Of a stretch of DNA of 64,000 bases, positions 1-8,946 are shown one piece after another. The notes below the pieces were generated by a model that was not told where the DNA came from, made no database searches, and worked only from the letters and a program-made list of their open reading frames with translations. The DNA comes from Penumbrarchaeum sp964445525 (lineage in GTDB: Archaea > Thermoplasmatota > Penumbrarchaeia > Penumbrarchaeales > Penumbrarchaeaceae). A program made the translations under genes and the position numbers. The stretch spans positions 1 through 64,000 of the forward strand of contig CAYULA010000011.1 of NCBI GenBank assembly GCA_964445525.1, read 5' to 3'. Positions within the stretch are counted from its first letter, which is position 1. Each line of letters opens with the position of its first letter.

Positions 1-2791
1 CGTGAAAAGTTGTTGTTGATGTCTTTGCATTCGTGCATTTGACGACTTTGCCAAAGGTCAAAGTGTAAGGTCCGGTTCCGGACATGCTTGTATTCGTATG
101 GGATCCTGAACCATACCAGTACTCAGCGTAAACATTTCCCAGTTCAATGTTGTCTTCAACTGGTATGTTCAGTGAGAAACTTTCACCAGTGGTCCCTGAA
201 GTATCGCTCGCATCGGGACCGAACGTTGGACCGTCATTGTCCGTCACATTCACATCGGTCCGATTGGTCTGGTTCCAGCTTCCTGCTGCATCCTTGGCAT
301 GGAATATGTAATGCAATTGAGAAGTGGTATTCGACGGAACGGTGATTGTCTTTGTGAAATTTCCATCTGAATCGGACATGCTGACATTGCTGTGTGTTTC
401 ATTTCCATACCAATATTCAACATAAGCTCCTGTAACACCAACATCATCGGAGATGGATACATTGAAAACGAATTGATCTCCGGTGGTTCCATTTGTGTCG
501 CTGTTGTCAGAGCCGAAAGTTGGCTTTGAAGAGTCAGAGGTCATTGGAAGTTTTGTGACAAATACATCATAATCTCCATTTTGGGTCGTATCGTAAGCAC
601 CGGAAGTTGTGGGATAATCAGTGGTGGCATTATTAGTCCAACCCGTAACAAATGCGTTACCACTGGAGTCGATTGCGATACCGTATCCATAATCATAAGA
701 ACTGCCACCTATGAAGGTTGAATACGTCAAAGATGAACCAGCGGAATTCAACTTCGTTACAAATACATCATAATTTCCACCATTGTGGGTCGTGTCATAA
801 GCACCGGAAGTTGTGGGATAATCAGTTGTGCCATCATCAGTGTATCCTGTGACATATGCGTTCCCACTGGAATCAACTACGATGTCCGACACATCATCAG
901 TTAATGATCCACCGATGAAGGTCGAATACGTCAGAGAGGAACCAGCAGAATTCAACTTTGTTACAAAAACATCAGAAACTCCATTATGGGTGGTGTCATA
1001 GGCTCCGGAGGTGGTGGGATAATCAGTCGTACCGTCGCCAGTAATACCAGTGATATAGGCATTTCCACTAGAATCTACACAAATTCCTGAGCCCCTATCA
1101 ACATGACTACCTCCAAGAAAAGTTGAATATGACAATGATGAACCGGTGGAACTCAACTTTGTTACAAACGCATCATAAAATCCACCATTATATGAAGTGT
1201 CATAGGCACCGGAGGTGGTGGGATAAACGGTCGTAATATTTGGTGTATACCCGGTGATGTAAGCATTACCGCTGGAATCCACAGCGATACCATTACTCCA
1301 ATCGTTTGCCGAGCCTCCTATGAAGGTCGAATATGTAAGAGATGAACCCGTAGAATTCAACTTCGTCACAAACACATCATAACCTCCATTGTGGGTCGTA
1401 TCATAAGCACCGGAGGTCGTTGGGTAATCAGTCGTACCAAAGTCACTTGTAGAACCAGTGACATAGGCATTTCCACTAGAATCTACACAAATTCCTGAGC
1501 CCCTATCCTCGCCGCTCCCCCCAATGAAGGTCGAATATGTAAGAGATGAACCCGTAGAATTCAACTTCGTCACAAACACATCATAACCTCCATTGTGGGT
1601 CGTATCATAAGCACCGGAGGTCGTTGGGTAATCAGGCGTACCTAAGTCACGTGTATAACCAGTGACATAGGCATTTCCACTGGAATCAACTGCAATACCA
1701 TATCCATAATCGTAATTAACCCCACCGATAAAGGTCGAATATGTGAGAGATGAACCGGTGGAATTCAACTCTGTTACAAAAACATCAAGATTCCCATTAT
1801 GGGTGGTGTCATAGGCTCCGGAGGTGGTGGGATAACCTGTTGTGCCATCATAAGTTCGACCAGTGACATAGGCATTTCCACTAGAATCTACGGTGAGATC
1901 GCAATATCCATAACTTCCATCATCATAACCACTATCTCCAATAAACGTTGAATATGTCAGCGGATCTATCACAACTGACCTTCCTTCATCATAATTGCCA
2001 ACATCAAAACCTATTGTATTTTGTTCTTTCAATTCGAAACCGACCTGGAGCATCTCATTTTCATCATCTCCATAGAACGCAACAAGACCGGAGTCCATTA
2101 TGTCCCAGTATGTGGTGGAGATCACAAGATCTCCTGAATCATCTATCGATAGTTCCTCACATCCTTCAATACCAAACTGTATCTGGTTGGGATCTGCACC
2201 GGGTGAAATTACGATATCATACTTGACATTGCCATCCTTCAACCTGTAGACAACATCGATACCATCCCAGACATCCTCGTAGACTATCTCCCTGTAGTTT
2301 GCAACTTCCGTGAACCAGTAACTCTCATCAGGTCCCTTGAAGTAATTGGTATCCCAGGAACATCTATTCCGTCCCACAGGGATCACATCATTTGAATTGT
2401 CAAAAGTATATTTCAACACAACTCCCTTGTCATGGAATTCGCTCGGAGGTTCCTCATGCATGGGATCCATGAAGGGATCATCACTTTCAGCTTCATCCTC
2501 CATGGGTGTCAACTCCCTGAACCTCATCAATACACCATCGGATAGAAAATGAACATCTCCGGAGGTGGAATAGAAATAGTGATCCATCTCCTGTATCTGG
2601 CCATCATTCTCGATGAAGTAATTGGACATCAAATCAAGAGCCTTCTTCTCCTTTTCCGCATCCATAGTTCCACCATTGATCACAATGGGTTCTTCCATCA
2701 CATCGAACGCATCAACTTCCATTATTGTGAACGGAATGAACGCTGACATCATCATAAGCAGTGCAATTGTCAAGGTCCTTGTTCGAAACAT
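1..2791 (-). CDS. Exported SBBP beta-propeller protein with Ig-like repeats (C-terminus beyond window)
   Basis: No function is known; probably a cell-surface or secreted protein. Translation from the ATG at 2791 gives a signal peptide (MFRTRTLTIALLMMM), then about 230 residues resembling the N-terminal domain common in SBBP proteins (DUF7948-like: YFIENDGQI, YDIVISPGADPNQI). Next come seven ~67-residue units, each with a DSSGNAY[VI]TG core (SBBP propeller repeats). The last part is Ig-like modules of the TTGxxFxFxxxxxDNxG type ending in VTDND, the same type as in the neighbouring 3089-7096 protein. An AGGGGATAGG element lies just before the ATG and a TTTAAATA box lies near 2840. The reading frame stays open to base 1, so the gene is incomplete here. 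The last ~19 codons do not follow the repeat consensus. The N-terminal domain also occurs in the chimeric gene at 26820-27854. Confidence 0.85.
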   Translation of the reverse strand, partial: MFRTRTLTIALLMMMSAFIPFTIMEVDAFDVMEEPIVINGGTMDAEKEKKALDLMSNYFIENDGQIQEMDHYFYSTSGDVHFLSDGVLMRFRELTPMEDEAESDDPFMDPMHEEPPSEFHDKGVVLKYTFDNSNDVIPVGRNRCSWDTNYFKGPDESYWFTEVANYREIVYEDVWDGIDVVYRLKDGNVKYDIVISPGADPNQIQFGIEGCEELSIDDSGDLVISTTYWDIMDSGLVAFYGDDENEMLQVGFELKEQNTIGFDVGNYDEGRSVVIDPLTYSTFIGDSGYDDGSYGYCDLTVDSSGNAYVTGRTYDGTTGYPTTSGAYDTTHNGNLDVFVTELNSTGSSLTYSTFIGGVNYDYGYGIAVDSSGNAYVTGYTRDLGTPDYPTTSGAYDTTHNGGYDVFVTKLNSTGSSLTYSTFIGGSGEDRGSGICVDSSGNAYVTGSTSDFGTTDYPTTSGAYDTTHNGGYDVFVTKLNSTGSSLTYSTFIGGSANDWSNGIAVDSSGNAYITGYTPNITTVYPTTSGAYDTSYNGGFYDAFVTKLSSTGSSLSYSTFLGGSHVDRGSGICVDSSGNAYITGITGDGTTDYPTTSGAYDTTHNGVSDVFVTKLNSAGSSLTYSTFIGGSLTDDVSDIVVDSSGNAYVTGYTDDGTTDYPTTSGAYDTTHNGGNYDVFVTKLNSAGSSLTYSTFIGGSSYDYGYGIAIDSSGNAFVTGWTNNATTDYPTTSGAYDTTQNGDYDVFVTKLPMTSDSSKPTFGSDNSDTNGTTGDQFVFNVSISDDVGVTGAYVEYWYGNETHSNVSMSDSDGNFTKTITVPSNTTSQLHYIFHAKDAAGSWNQTNRTDVNVTDNDGPTFGPDASDTSGTTGESFSLNIPVEDNIELGNVYAEYWYGSGSHTNTSMSGTGPYTLTFGKVVKCTNAKTSTTTFH
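560..1975 (-). repeat. Tandem ~200-bp repeats encoding SBBP propeller blades
   Basis: Seven units spaced about 197-207 bases apart each carry the complement of a DSSGNAY codon run (near 659, 866, 1068, 1269, 1466, 1673 and 1873). Two units contain a perfect 111-base direct repeat (1321-1431 and 1525-1635). Another 45-base stretch around 1055-1100 recurs near 1464-1507. This degree of nucleotide identity suggests recent unit duplication or gene conversion. It also makes the region prone to assembly collapse. Confidence 0.85.
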
Positions 2792-2963
2792 TAGCCTATC
2801 CCCTAGAAATTGAGTATGGATAATCTTCAAACGACACTATTTAAAAAAGAAGGACCCGTTATCAGTTCGCTAACTGATAATAATGAGATGGATTATCACT
2901 TATTCAATGGAAAAAAATACAAATATACATTCTGGGATTTTTTAACATCTTCAATAAAATACA

Positions 2964-2971
2964 ATTTAAAC
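2964..2971 (+). promoter_or_regulatory. TATA-like box (ATTTAAAC) before a small ORF
   Basis: ATTTAAAC lies about 30 bases before an ATG at 2997. This is the spacing expected for an archaeal promoter driving a leaderless transcript. It is the only support for expression of the short ORF that follows. Confidence 0.35.
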
Positions 2972-2996
2972 AGATAACCATAACTCGCTTCATGAT

Positions 2997-3092
2997 ATGG
3001 CACAGGCTCTTGCAGTCTTCGGGGTGGATGAGCCCATGGTTATGAGGGCTCTGAGAGGAGTGGAGCAAAGGGGATTGGACGATTTCGTCTAA
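2997..3092 (+). CDS. Possible 31-residue leaderless small protein
   Basis: An ATG at 2997 opens 31 codons (begins MAQALAVFGVDEP, ends GLDDFV) and stops four bases inside the 3' end of the convergent gene at 3089. A TATA-like box sits about 30 bases upstream. The composition looks protein-like (amphipathic, with a short acidic end), and it faintly resembles a helical UBA-like stretch. I do not recognise a family. It could equally be a truncated gene start or chance. Confidence 0.3.
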   Translation: MAQALAVFGVDEPMVMRALRGVEQRGLDDFV

Positions 3093-6000
3093 TCCTTCAT
3101 TTCCTCTTCCTTCTTCTTTGTTGGATCCATCCTAAGGAGGAAGAATACCACAAGGGCGATGAATATTATGACACCGATCACGAAAAGGATCCAGTATATG
3201 ACCTCGGGATCGGATTCCTCTTCCTCCTTGGACTGGGGATCGGTTCCCTGAAGGAATTCCTTGAGATCGGTTATACCGTCTCCATCCGTATCCTCCTCGC
3301 TTGAGAAGGTGGTCGGATCCAGATCGTTGTCCCTTTCCCAGTTATCCGGCATGGAATCTCCGTCCGAATCCTGGCTCTGGGGATTCAGTCCCTCTTCTAT
3401 TTCGGTTCCACTTGGTATGCCGTCTCCGTCAGGATCCTCGTTGACATCTCCGGGATCATCGGGATCCATGTCGTTTTCGATCTCGACTAGATCTGGTACT
3501 CCATCGGAATCCCTGTCGTTATCCAGCGGAAGAACCGTTATGGTAAAGCTGGTCTCCGCGGAATTTCCCGCCTGGTCCATGACAGTTACCGTGACGTCAT
3601 AAGTACCTGATGCGATGGGCGTTCCCTGGAGCATATCCATGTCGTTTTCGATAGGAGCTCCATCCCAGTCATAGGATACTATGCCGATATTATCGGTGGC
3701 CACTGCCTTGATATCGATTAACCGGCCCAGATAGATGGTGACATCATCTATATCCTCGATAACAGGAGAGATACCGTCAAAGACGTCAATGGTCCTCCTC
3801 TCCAGGATCAGCTCGTTGCCGGATGGATCCTCCACCATTAGAATGTAATTGATGTCGGAAACCGAGTCCGTGGCAACCATGTAATCAAGGGTATAGGACC
3901 CGTTCACCATGACAAGCGGGCTCATGAAATGCTTGGATGAGCTTCCGGTCCAGTATTCAAGGATAGCTGAGGCAACCCTGACGTTGTCGGTCAGCTCGAA
4001 GGAGAATGTGATCTCTTCCCCGGTGTTGGCCTCCACAGGTGAAGAATCCGAAAGGACCTGGGGAAGGTCATTGTCTATTATCTTCACATCCCTCTGGTTG
4101 GTTACCAGAGTGTTTCCCCCGGCATCCATGAAATGGAGGATATAATGAAGCGTACTTGTCGAACCGGATGGGATGGGTATGGAAAGATCTCCCGTTTCAA
4201 GATCGAAATCGGCTGTTTGGCGGGTGCCGGTTCCGAACCAGAATTCGGCATAGGCGCTCGTTATTCCCACATTGTCGGAGTATGTAACAATGAATTCAAG
4301 ATCCTCTCCGGTTGTTGCAGAGGCAGGGGTCCTGTCGCTGATTAGAATCGGGAAGTCATCATCAACGACAGTGATGTTGGTCATGGTGGTGTTCACCCAG
4401 TTTCCCGCAGTATCCTGGGTCATGAACATATAGATTAGGTCTCCGGTCACCGCCGTTGGTATCTGGAAAGTGTGGGAGTAAACTCCATCTTTCTCCATCG
4501 GGACCGTTGTTCGGGGTTCTGAGTTGAACCAGTATTCCACATGGACCTCCTTAACCTCGATATTGTCAGTGACCTCTATCCTGAATGTGAAATCATCACC
4601 GGTTGTGCAGGAATTTGATGAGAGGTCCTCGCCAATTATCGGAGGATCATTATCCTTGACCGTTACCATCCTGGTATTGGATTCGAATTCGTTCCCTGCT
4701 ATATCGGATGTATGGAATTTGTAGTAGAGGGTATCATTGGAATTTTCCGGGATATCTATGGTATAGGAATAGGTGCCGGTACCGGTCATCTCGCGTGTAA
4801 CATGGAAACCCAATCCGAACCAGTATTCAACGTTGACCAACGTTACGCCGATATTATCGGTAACCTCGACGCTGAAAGTAACCTCCCCGCCCGTGGTGGT
4901 CATGGATGGTGTTGAATCCGTGCCAAGAACAGGATGGTCATTGTCGGTTATCTTAACATCCTCGATCTCCACCACATTCCAGTTCCCGGCTGCATCCGCG
5001 GACCTGAAGATGTAATACAAAGTTTCCAGCGAATCGGATGCTGGAGTGATGTTGTAATAATAGGGACCTGTACCGGTCATCGAAACGTTGCTGTGTGTTC
5101 CCGATCCGAACCAGTATTCTACATAGACCTCCGTAACTCCTATGTTATCTTCAACCTCGATAGCAAGGGAGATCTGATCCCCGGTGGTTCCCGATACATC
5201 GGATAGATCGTGTCCGAACAGGGGCCTGTCGTTGTCGAAAATGGGTATGGATACCATGGCAGTCTCTTCCCAGTTTCCTTCCTCGTCTACTGCATGGAAG
5301 ATGTAGCGGAACGAATCAATCATTCCCATTGGAACCTGTGTGGTATAATAGTAAGGACCTGTACCGGTCATTGACCTGTTCATTCGTTCTCCGCTTCCAT
5401 ACCAGTATTCGACGAATACCTGGTATACTCCCATGTTGTCCATTATCTCGATTTCTAGGTCTATGTATTCTCCTGTGGTGCATTGTGTCACACTGGAATC
5501 GGTTCCGAATACGGGTCTGTCATTGTCTGTGATGCCGACATCGGCCTGGGATGTGGACTCCATGTTGCCTTCCTCGTCATAGGCGTGGAAGATGTAATGA
5601 AGCGTATCGATGGAATCGTCCGGAACAGTGATGGTGTAAGTGTATGGTCCGGTTCCCGACATGGCCGCCGTGGTATGAGAACCGGATCCGTACCAGTATT
5701 CGACCTCAACCTCGGTAACGCCAATATTATCGCTTACCTCTATACCAAAATCCAATGAATCACCGGTGGTGCCGCTGGTATCCGAGGTATCCGCTCCGAA
5801 GATTGGCTTGTCGTTGTCTATGATATCCACCTCGACATCGGATCCAAGATACGTCCAAAGACCCGCTGCATCGACAATCTGGATGGTGTAGTAAAGTGAA
5901 TCCACCGAATCTTCAGGGATCATCAAAGTATAGGTATAGGTCCCGGAATCTTCAAGCATTGTGGAATTGGTCATGGAGCCTGTGCCGAACCAATAGAGGA

Positions 6001-7096
6001 CATAGGCATTTCCCATGGCTACATTGTCCGATGCATCTATGCTGAAGGTGAAGCTGTCCCCGGTTGTACCGGATGAGGGAGTGTCATCGGAATCTATGGA
6101 TGGCTTGTCGTTATCGGTGATGGTGATATCCACCGTGGATGATCTGGCCCAGTTACCTGAAGTATCCGCTGCCTGGAAGAAATAATGGAATGTCTCGTCG
6201 GTGTCTGTCCTCAGATCCACAGTTAGCGTATAAGTTCCGCTCGATTCCGAAAGAATGTTGATGGAGTGAGGACCGTTTCCCCACCAGTATTCAACGTAGA
6301 CCACAATCAATCCTATGTTGTCGGAAACATCAATGGAGAAATCGAACTCCTCCCCGGTAGTTCCCGAGGTATCAGATGCATCCGTTGCGAAAACAGGAAG
6401 ATCGTTGTCGATTACATTAACATTCTTCTGGGTAGTAATAGCTTCATTCAATGCCGCATCAGTGGCATGAAACCTGTAATGCAGCGTTGAAAGATCATTG
6501 GATGGAATTGTTACGGTAAGAGTGTAGGGACCAGTACCGGTCATGGCTGTTGTTGTATGGGTTCCAGATCCGAACCAATATTCGACTTCCACCGAATCAA
6601 CGCCGATATTATCTGTTACGGATATACTGAAATCAAAATCATCTCCGGTGGTTGCGGTGGTATCGCTACCGTCGGTTCCGAAAATAGGTTCATCGTTATC
6701 CGTCACTGTCACATCAACCTGGGTAGTGGATGTGACGTTCCCCTCATCATCCGTTGCCCAGAAGATATAATGAAGGGTATCGGTGGAATCCGAAGGGATT
6801 GTTATGGTAAGTGTATAAGGCCCTGTTCCAGACATGGTGTCATTGGAATGGGCTCCCGTCCCGTACCAGTATTCAACCGTTACCGAGGCAATGGTGCCAT
6901 TATCCGTTACAGCAATGCTGAAATCAAAATCATCTCCGGTGGTTGCGGTGGTATCGCTTCCGTCGGTTCCGAATATTGGATCGTTGGGGGGTGCGGCATC
7001 AACTCCGAAGGAGGTATTCAGATAATCTCCTGCACCCAAAATCGATATCGTTGACAATACAAGCGACAATAGTATCATCGTCGTTTTTAACCTCAT
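3089..7096 (-). CDS. Membrane-anchored surface protein with eleven ~95-residue Ig-like repeats
   Basis: Probable adhesin-like or envelope protein; the function is not known. The start chosen is MRLKTTMILLSLVLS, a clear signal peptide preceded by GGGGAAG; an in-frame ATG ten codons upstream gives a poorer N-terminus. Eleven tandem modules follow. Each begins near DND.P.FG.D.SD...TTG[DE], contains a [VI]EYW[FY]G.G core, and ends with LHYIFHA.D..GN. After these come a PKD-like domain, a run of thrombospondin type-3-like calcium repeats (DSDGD, DTDGDG) and a C-terminal transmembrane helix with a Lys/Glu-rich cytoplasmic tail. The aromatic YW core and calcium-type Asp runs suggest an extended, Ca2+-stabilised stalk. 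No archaeosortase-type (PGF) signal is visible. The same module occurs in the upstream neighbour ending at base 1. Confidence 0.88.
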   Translation of the reverse strand: MRLKTTMILLSLVLSTISILGAGDYLNTSFGVDAAPPNDPIFGTDGSDTTATTGDDFDFSIAVTDNGTIASVTVEYWYGTGAHSNDTMSGTGPYTLTITIPSDSTDTLHYIFWATDDEGNVTSTTQVDVTVTDNDEPIFGTDGSDTTATTGDDFDFSISVTDNIGVDSVEVEYWFGSGTHTTTAMTGTGPYTLTVTIPSNDLSTLHYRFHATDAALNEAITTQKNVNVIDNDLPVFATDASDTSGTTGEEFDFSIDVSDNIGLIVVYVEYWWGNGPHSINILSESSGTYTLTVDLRTDTDETFHYFFQAADTSGNWARSSTVDITITDNDKPSIDSDDTPSSGTTGDSFTFSIDASDNVAMGNAYVLYWFGTGSMTNSTMLEDSGTYTYTLMIPEDSVDSLYYTIQIVDAAGLWTYLGSDVEVDIIDNDKPIFGADTSDTSGTTGDSLDFGIEVSDNIGVTEVEVEYWYGSGSHTTAAMSGTGPYTYTITVPDDSIDTLHYIFHAYDEEGNMESTSQADVGITDNDRPVFGTDSSVTQCTTGEYIDLEIEIMDNMGVYQVFVEYWYGSGERMNRSMTGTGPYYYTTQVPMGMIDSFRYIFHAVDEEGNWEETAMVSIPIFDNDRPLFGHDLSDVSGTTGDQISLAIEVEDNIGVTEVYVEYWFGSGTHSNVSMTGTGPYYYNITPASDSLETLYYIFRSADAAGNWNVVEIEDVKITDNDHPVLGTDSTPSMTTTGGEVTFSVEVTDNIGVTLVNVEYWFGLGFHVTREMTGTGTYSYTIDIPENSNDTLYYKFHTSDIAGNEFESNTRMVTVKDNDPPIIGEDLSSNSCTTGDDFTFRIEVTDNIEVKEVHVEYWFNSEPRTTVPMEKDGVYSHTFQIPTAVTGDLIYMFMTQDTAGNWVNTTMTNITVVDDDFPILISDRTPASATTGEDLEFIVTYSDNVGITSAYAEFWFGTGTRQTADFDLETGDLSIPIPSGSTSTLHYILHFMDAGGNTLVTNQRDVKIIDNDLPQVLSDSSPVEANTGEEITFSFELTDNVRVASAILEYWTGSSSKHFMSPLVMVNGSYTLDYMVATDSVSDINYILMVEDPSGNELILERRTIDVFDGISPVIEDIDDVTIYLGRLIDIKAVATDNIGIVSYDWDGAPIENDMDMLQGTPIASGTYDVTVTVMDQAGNSAETSFTITVLPLDNDRDSDGVPDLVEIENDMDPDDPGDVNEDPDGDGIPSGTEIEEGLNPQSQDSDGDSMPDNWERDNDLDPTTFSSEEDTDGDGITDLKEFLQGTDPQSKEEEESDPEVIYWILFVIGVIIFIALVVFFLLRMDPTKKKEEEMKD
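3780..6980 (-). repeat. Eleven tandem ~290-bp repeats encoding Ig-like modules
   Basis: The repeat units are diverged at the DNA level but conserved at TTGD, EYW, GTGPY and DND positions. The first two units share a run of more than 35 identical bases (for example within 6918-6960 and 6627-6669), which points to recent duplication at the N-terminal end of the array. Units farther along are more diverged. Confidence 0.85.
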
Positions 7097-7338
7097 AGGA
7101 ACTTCCCCCAAGGGACTCCGAAACATGACCGTATACTACCGTTGGCAGCTTTGAATTACGGCCCGTAACCCCTTATTCCGAGAGTGGCATTCATTCTTTT
7201 TAAGGTTATCGAGGATTAAGAGGTGAATTTCATATACCTGGACATCGGAGATGCCCATCCCCCAGTTTTCGAAGCTCCTTGACCGATACCCTCAGCTTTC
7301 TGGGCAAATAAACAAATCATCAGTGAACCATACTGTAA

Positions 7339-7842
7339 ATGGGAGGCGTTAAGATAAGGACATTGGTTATCTACTATTCCTTCGAAGGAATGACCGAAAT
7401 GGTGGCAAAGACCATCGCAAAGGAACTGGGAGGCGATCTATCCGGGATCATCCCAAAAAACAAGATCGAAACCGAGAAGTTGATGAGCTACTATTGGGGA
7501 GGAGACAGGAAGGTTCCGGAAAGAAGCGTTCCCGTGGAAGATCTTGACAAGGATCCGGACAATTATGATCTGATCTTCATTGGAACACCTGTTTGGGCCT
7601 GGTCCCCTGCACCACCGGTTCACAGTCTGCTTTCCGGTTTGGATATAGCGGGGAAGAATATTGCACTATTTGCAACATCCGAAGGGGACCCGGGAAAGGT
7701 CTTTTCAAAGATGAAAGAACAGCTCGGGGATAACCGGATAATAGCCCAGATGGAATTTGTTGTTAGGGATCCCCTAGACGAATTTGACATCAGGAAAAAT
7801 GCCGCTGCCTGGGCGAGAAAAGTCTCAAACAAGATCAAATGA
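7339..7842 (+). CDS. Flavodoxin family protein (first of a tandem pair)
   Basis: Predicted FMN-binding electron carrier or quinone/flavin oxidoreductase of the flavodoxin fold. The N-terminus has the phosphate-binding strand-loop TLVIYYSFEGMTE, followed by DLIFIGTPVWAWSPAPPV, typical of the flavodoxin_3/4-like group. Length (~167 residues) fits a single domain. A GGGAGG element overlaps the chosen ATG, so the real start is slightly uncertain. The gene after it is a paralog starting 13 bases downstream, and a nitroreductase follows, suggesting a three-gene redox operon. The physiological partner cannot be read from the sequence. Confidence 0.85.
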   Translation: MGGVKIRTLVIYYSFEGMTEMVAKTIAKELGGDLSGIIPKNKIETEKLMSYYWGGDRKVPERSVPVEDLDKDPDNYDLIFIGTPVWAWSPAPPVHSLLSGLDIAGKNIALFATSEGDPGKVFSKMKEQLGDNRIIAQMEFVVRDPLDEFDIRKNAAAWARKVSNKIK

Positions 7843-7855
7843 TCGGGTGTACAAC

Positions 7856-8335
7856 ATGAGATATCTGATGGTCTATTACTCCTACGAAGGAAATACAGAA
7901 CTGTTGGCCGAGAACATGGCTGATGAGATAGGTGCCGACCTTCTTCGACTGATACCTGAAAAGGAAATGAAATCCAAGGGATTCATGAAATTTGTGTGGG
8001 GTGGAAAACAGGCGGTTATGGGAAAGAAACCTCCCTTGAAGAAGTTGGATAAAAATCCCGATGAATATGATCTGATCATAATCGGGACTCCTGTCTGGGC
8101 AGGAAGACCTGCTCCGCCGGTAAAGACTTTCATGGTGGAAAATCTTCCCAGTGAAAAGAAGCTGGCCTTCTTCTATACCTACGAAGGAGGGGAAGGGAAA
8201 ACACTGGAATTGATGGACGAGATGAAAAAAGGAGGAAAGGTTTTGGGCAAGACCGGATTCATGGCTCCCCTCAAAGGTGAAAAGGAAACGATAATCAGAT
8301 CAGCGAGAGAATGGATCTCATCCCTGAATCTTTAA
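7856..8335 (+). CDS. Flavodoxin family protein (second of a tandem pair)
   Basis: About 160 residues, clearly homologous to the gene just upstream: the N-terminal YLMVYYSYEGNTE loop, a WGG motif near residue 48, and DLIIIGTPVWAGRPAPPVK. The ATG at 7856 is chosen because it puts the flavin phosphate loop at the normal distance from the N-terminus; upstream in-frame codons run into the preceding gene. Predicted cytoplasmic FMN protein. The tandem duplication with divergence suggests two partners or two redox potentials, which is inference. Confidence 0.85.
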   Translation: MRYLMVYYSYEGNTELLAENMADEIGADLLRLIPEKEMKSKGFMKFVWGGKQAVMGKKPPLKKLDKNPDEYDLIIIGTPVWAGRPAPPVKTFMVENLPSEKKLAFFYTYEGGEGKTLELMDEMKKGGKVLGKTGFMAPLKGEKETIIRSAREWISSLNL

Positions 8336-8382
8336 CCGAAAAATTGTATTATTAGGTGATAAATACAGAAAAGTGGGTTAAA

Positions 8383-8946
8383 ATGGAACTTATGGACGTT
8401 ATTGAGGAAAGGAAATCTTACAGGGCTTTTGATCCTGTAAATATTTCCGATGAAATGGTCAAAGACCTGATGTACGCCGCCTCCAGATCCCCTTCTTGCA
8501 GCAACAACCAGCCATGGAGATTCATATTCGTAAGAAAGAAGGAAGTGCTTGACAAGCTGAAGGATTCCTTGAACGAGGGTAACTACTGGGGCTTAAGAGC
8601 CTCAATGATTATTGCTCTTATTTCAAGACCCGATCTCGACTGCCAAACCGACGGAAGGGATTACAACCTCCTCGATTCCGGAATGGCAATGGGACTCATG
8701 CTTCTGAAGGCCACTGAAATGGGCCTGGCTACCCATCCAATAGCCGGATTCGATCAAAAAAAAGCGAAAGAGGTCCTGGGGATCCCGGAGGAATATCAGC
8801 TGTTACCTCTGATCATAGTAGGAAAAAGATCCAAAGACCTCAATATACTGAAAAAAGAATACCACAGGAATTCCGAAAATGAAAGATCCGAAAGAAAACC
8901 AGTGGATGAGGTCATGGCATTGGATCATTTCGATTTCAATGATTGA
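8383..8946 (+). CDS. Nitroreductase family protein
   Basis: FMN-dependent NAD(P)H oxidoreductase fold of the nitroreductase superfamily; the natural substrate is unknown. Visible motifs are the N-terminal ERKSYRAF flavin-phosphate segment, ASRSPSCSNNQPWRF (active-site region), a central DSGMAMGLMLLKATEMGLATHP stretch split over the second flavin-binding helix, and the C-terminal IIVGKRS strand. Length ~187 residues is normal. ATG 8383 or the in-frame ATG at 8392 are both plausible. It ends 11 bases inside the 3' end of the convergent methyltransferase gene and probably shares a transcript with the two flavodoxins. Confidence 0.88.
   Translation: MELMDVIEERKSYRAFDPVNISDEMVKDLMYAASRSPSCSNNQPWRFIFVRKKEVLDKLKDSLNEGNYWGLRASMIIALISRPDLDCQTDGRDYNLLDSGMAMGLMLLKATEMGLATHPIAGFDQKKAKEVLGIPEEYQLLPLIIVGKRSKDLNILKKEYHRNSENERSERKPVDEVMALDHFDFND

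Noticed and set aside
550..2000. Regular ~200-bp repeats that could suggest a CRISPR or satellite
   Set aside because: They are in frame in an open reading frame and encode propeller blades; no unique spacers.
3261..7054. Several plus-strand ORFs of 60-165 codons opposite the repeat protein
   Set aside because: They are antisense shadows that recur with the same spacing as the repeats and have no start signals or protein-like pattern; the minus-strand gene explains the region.
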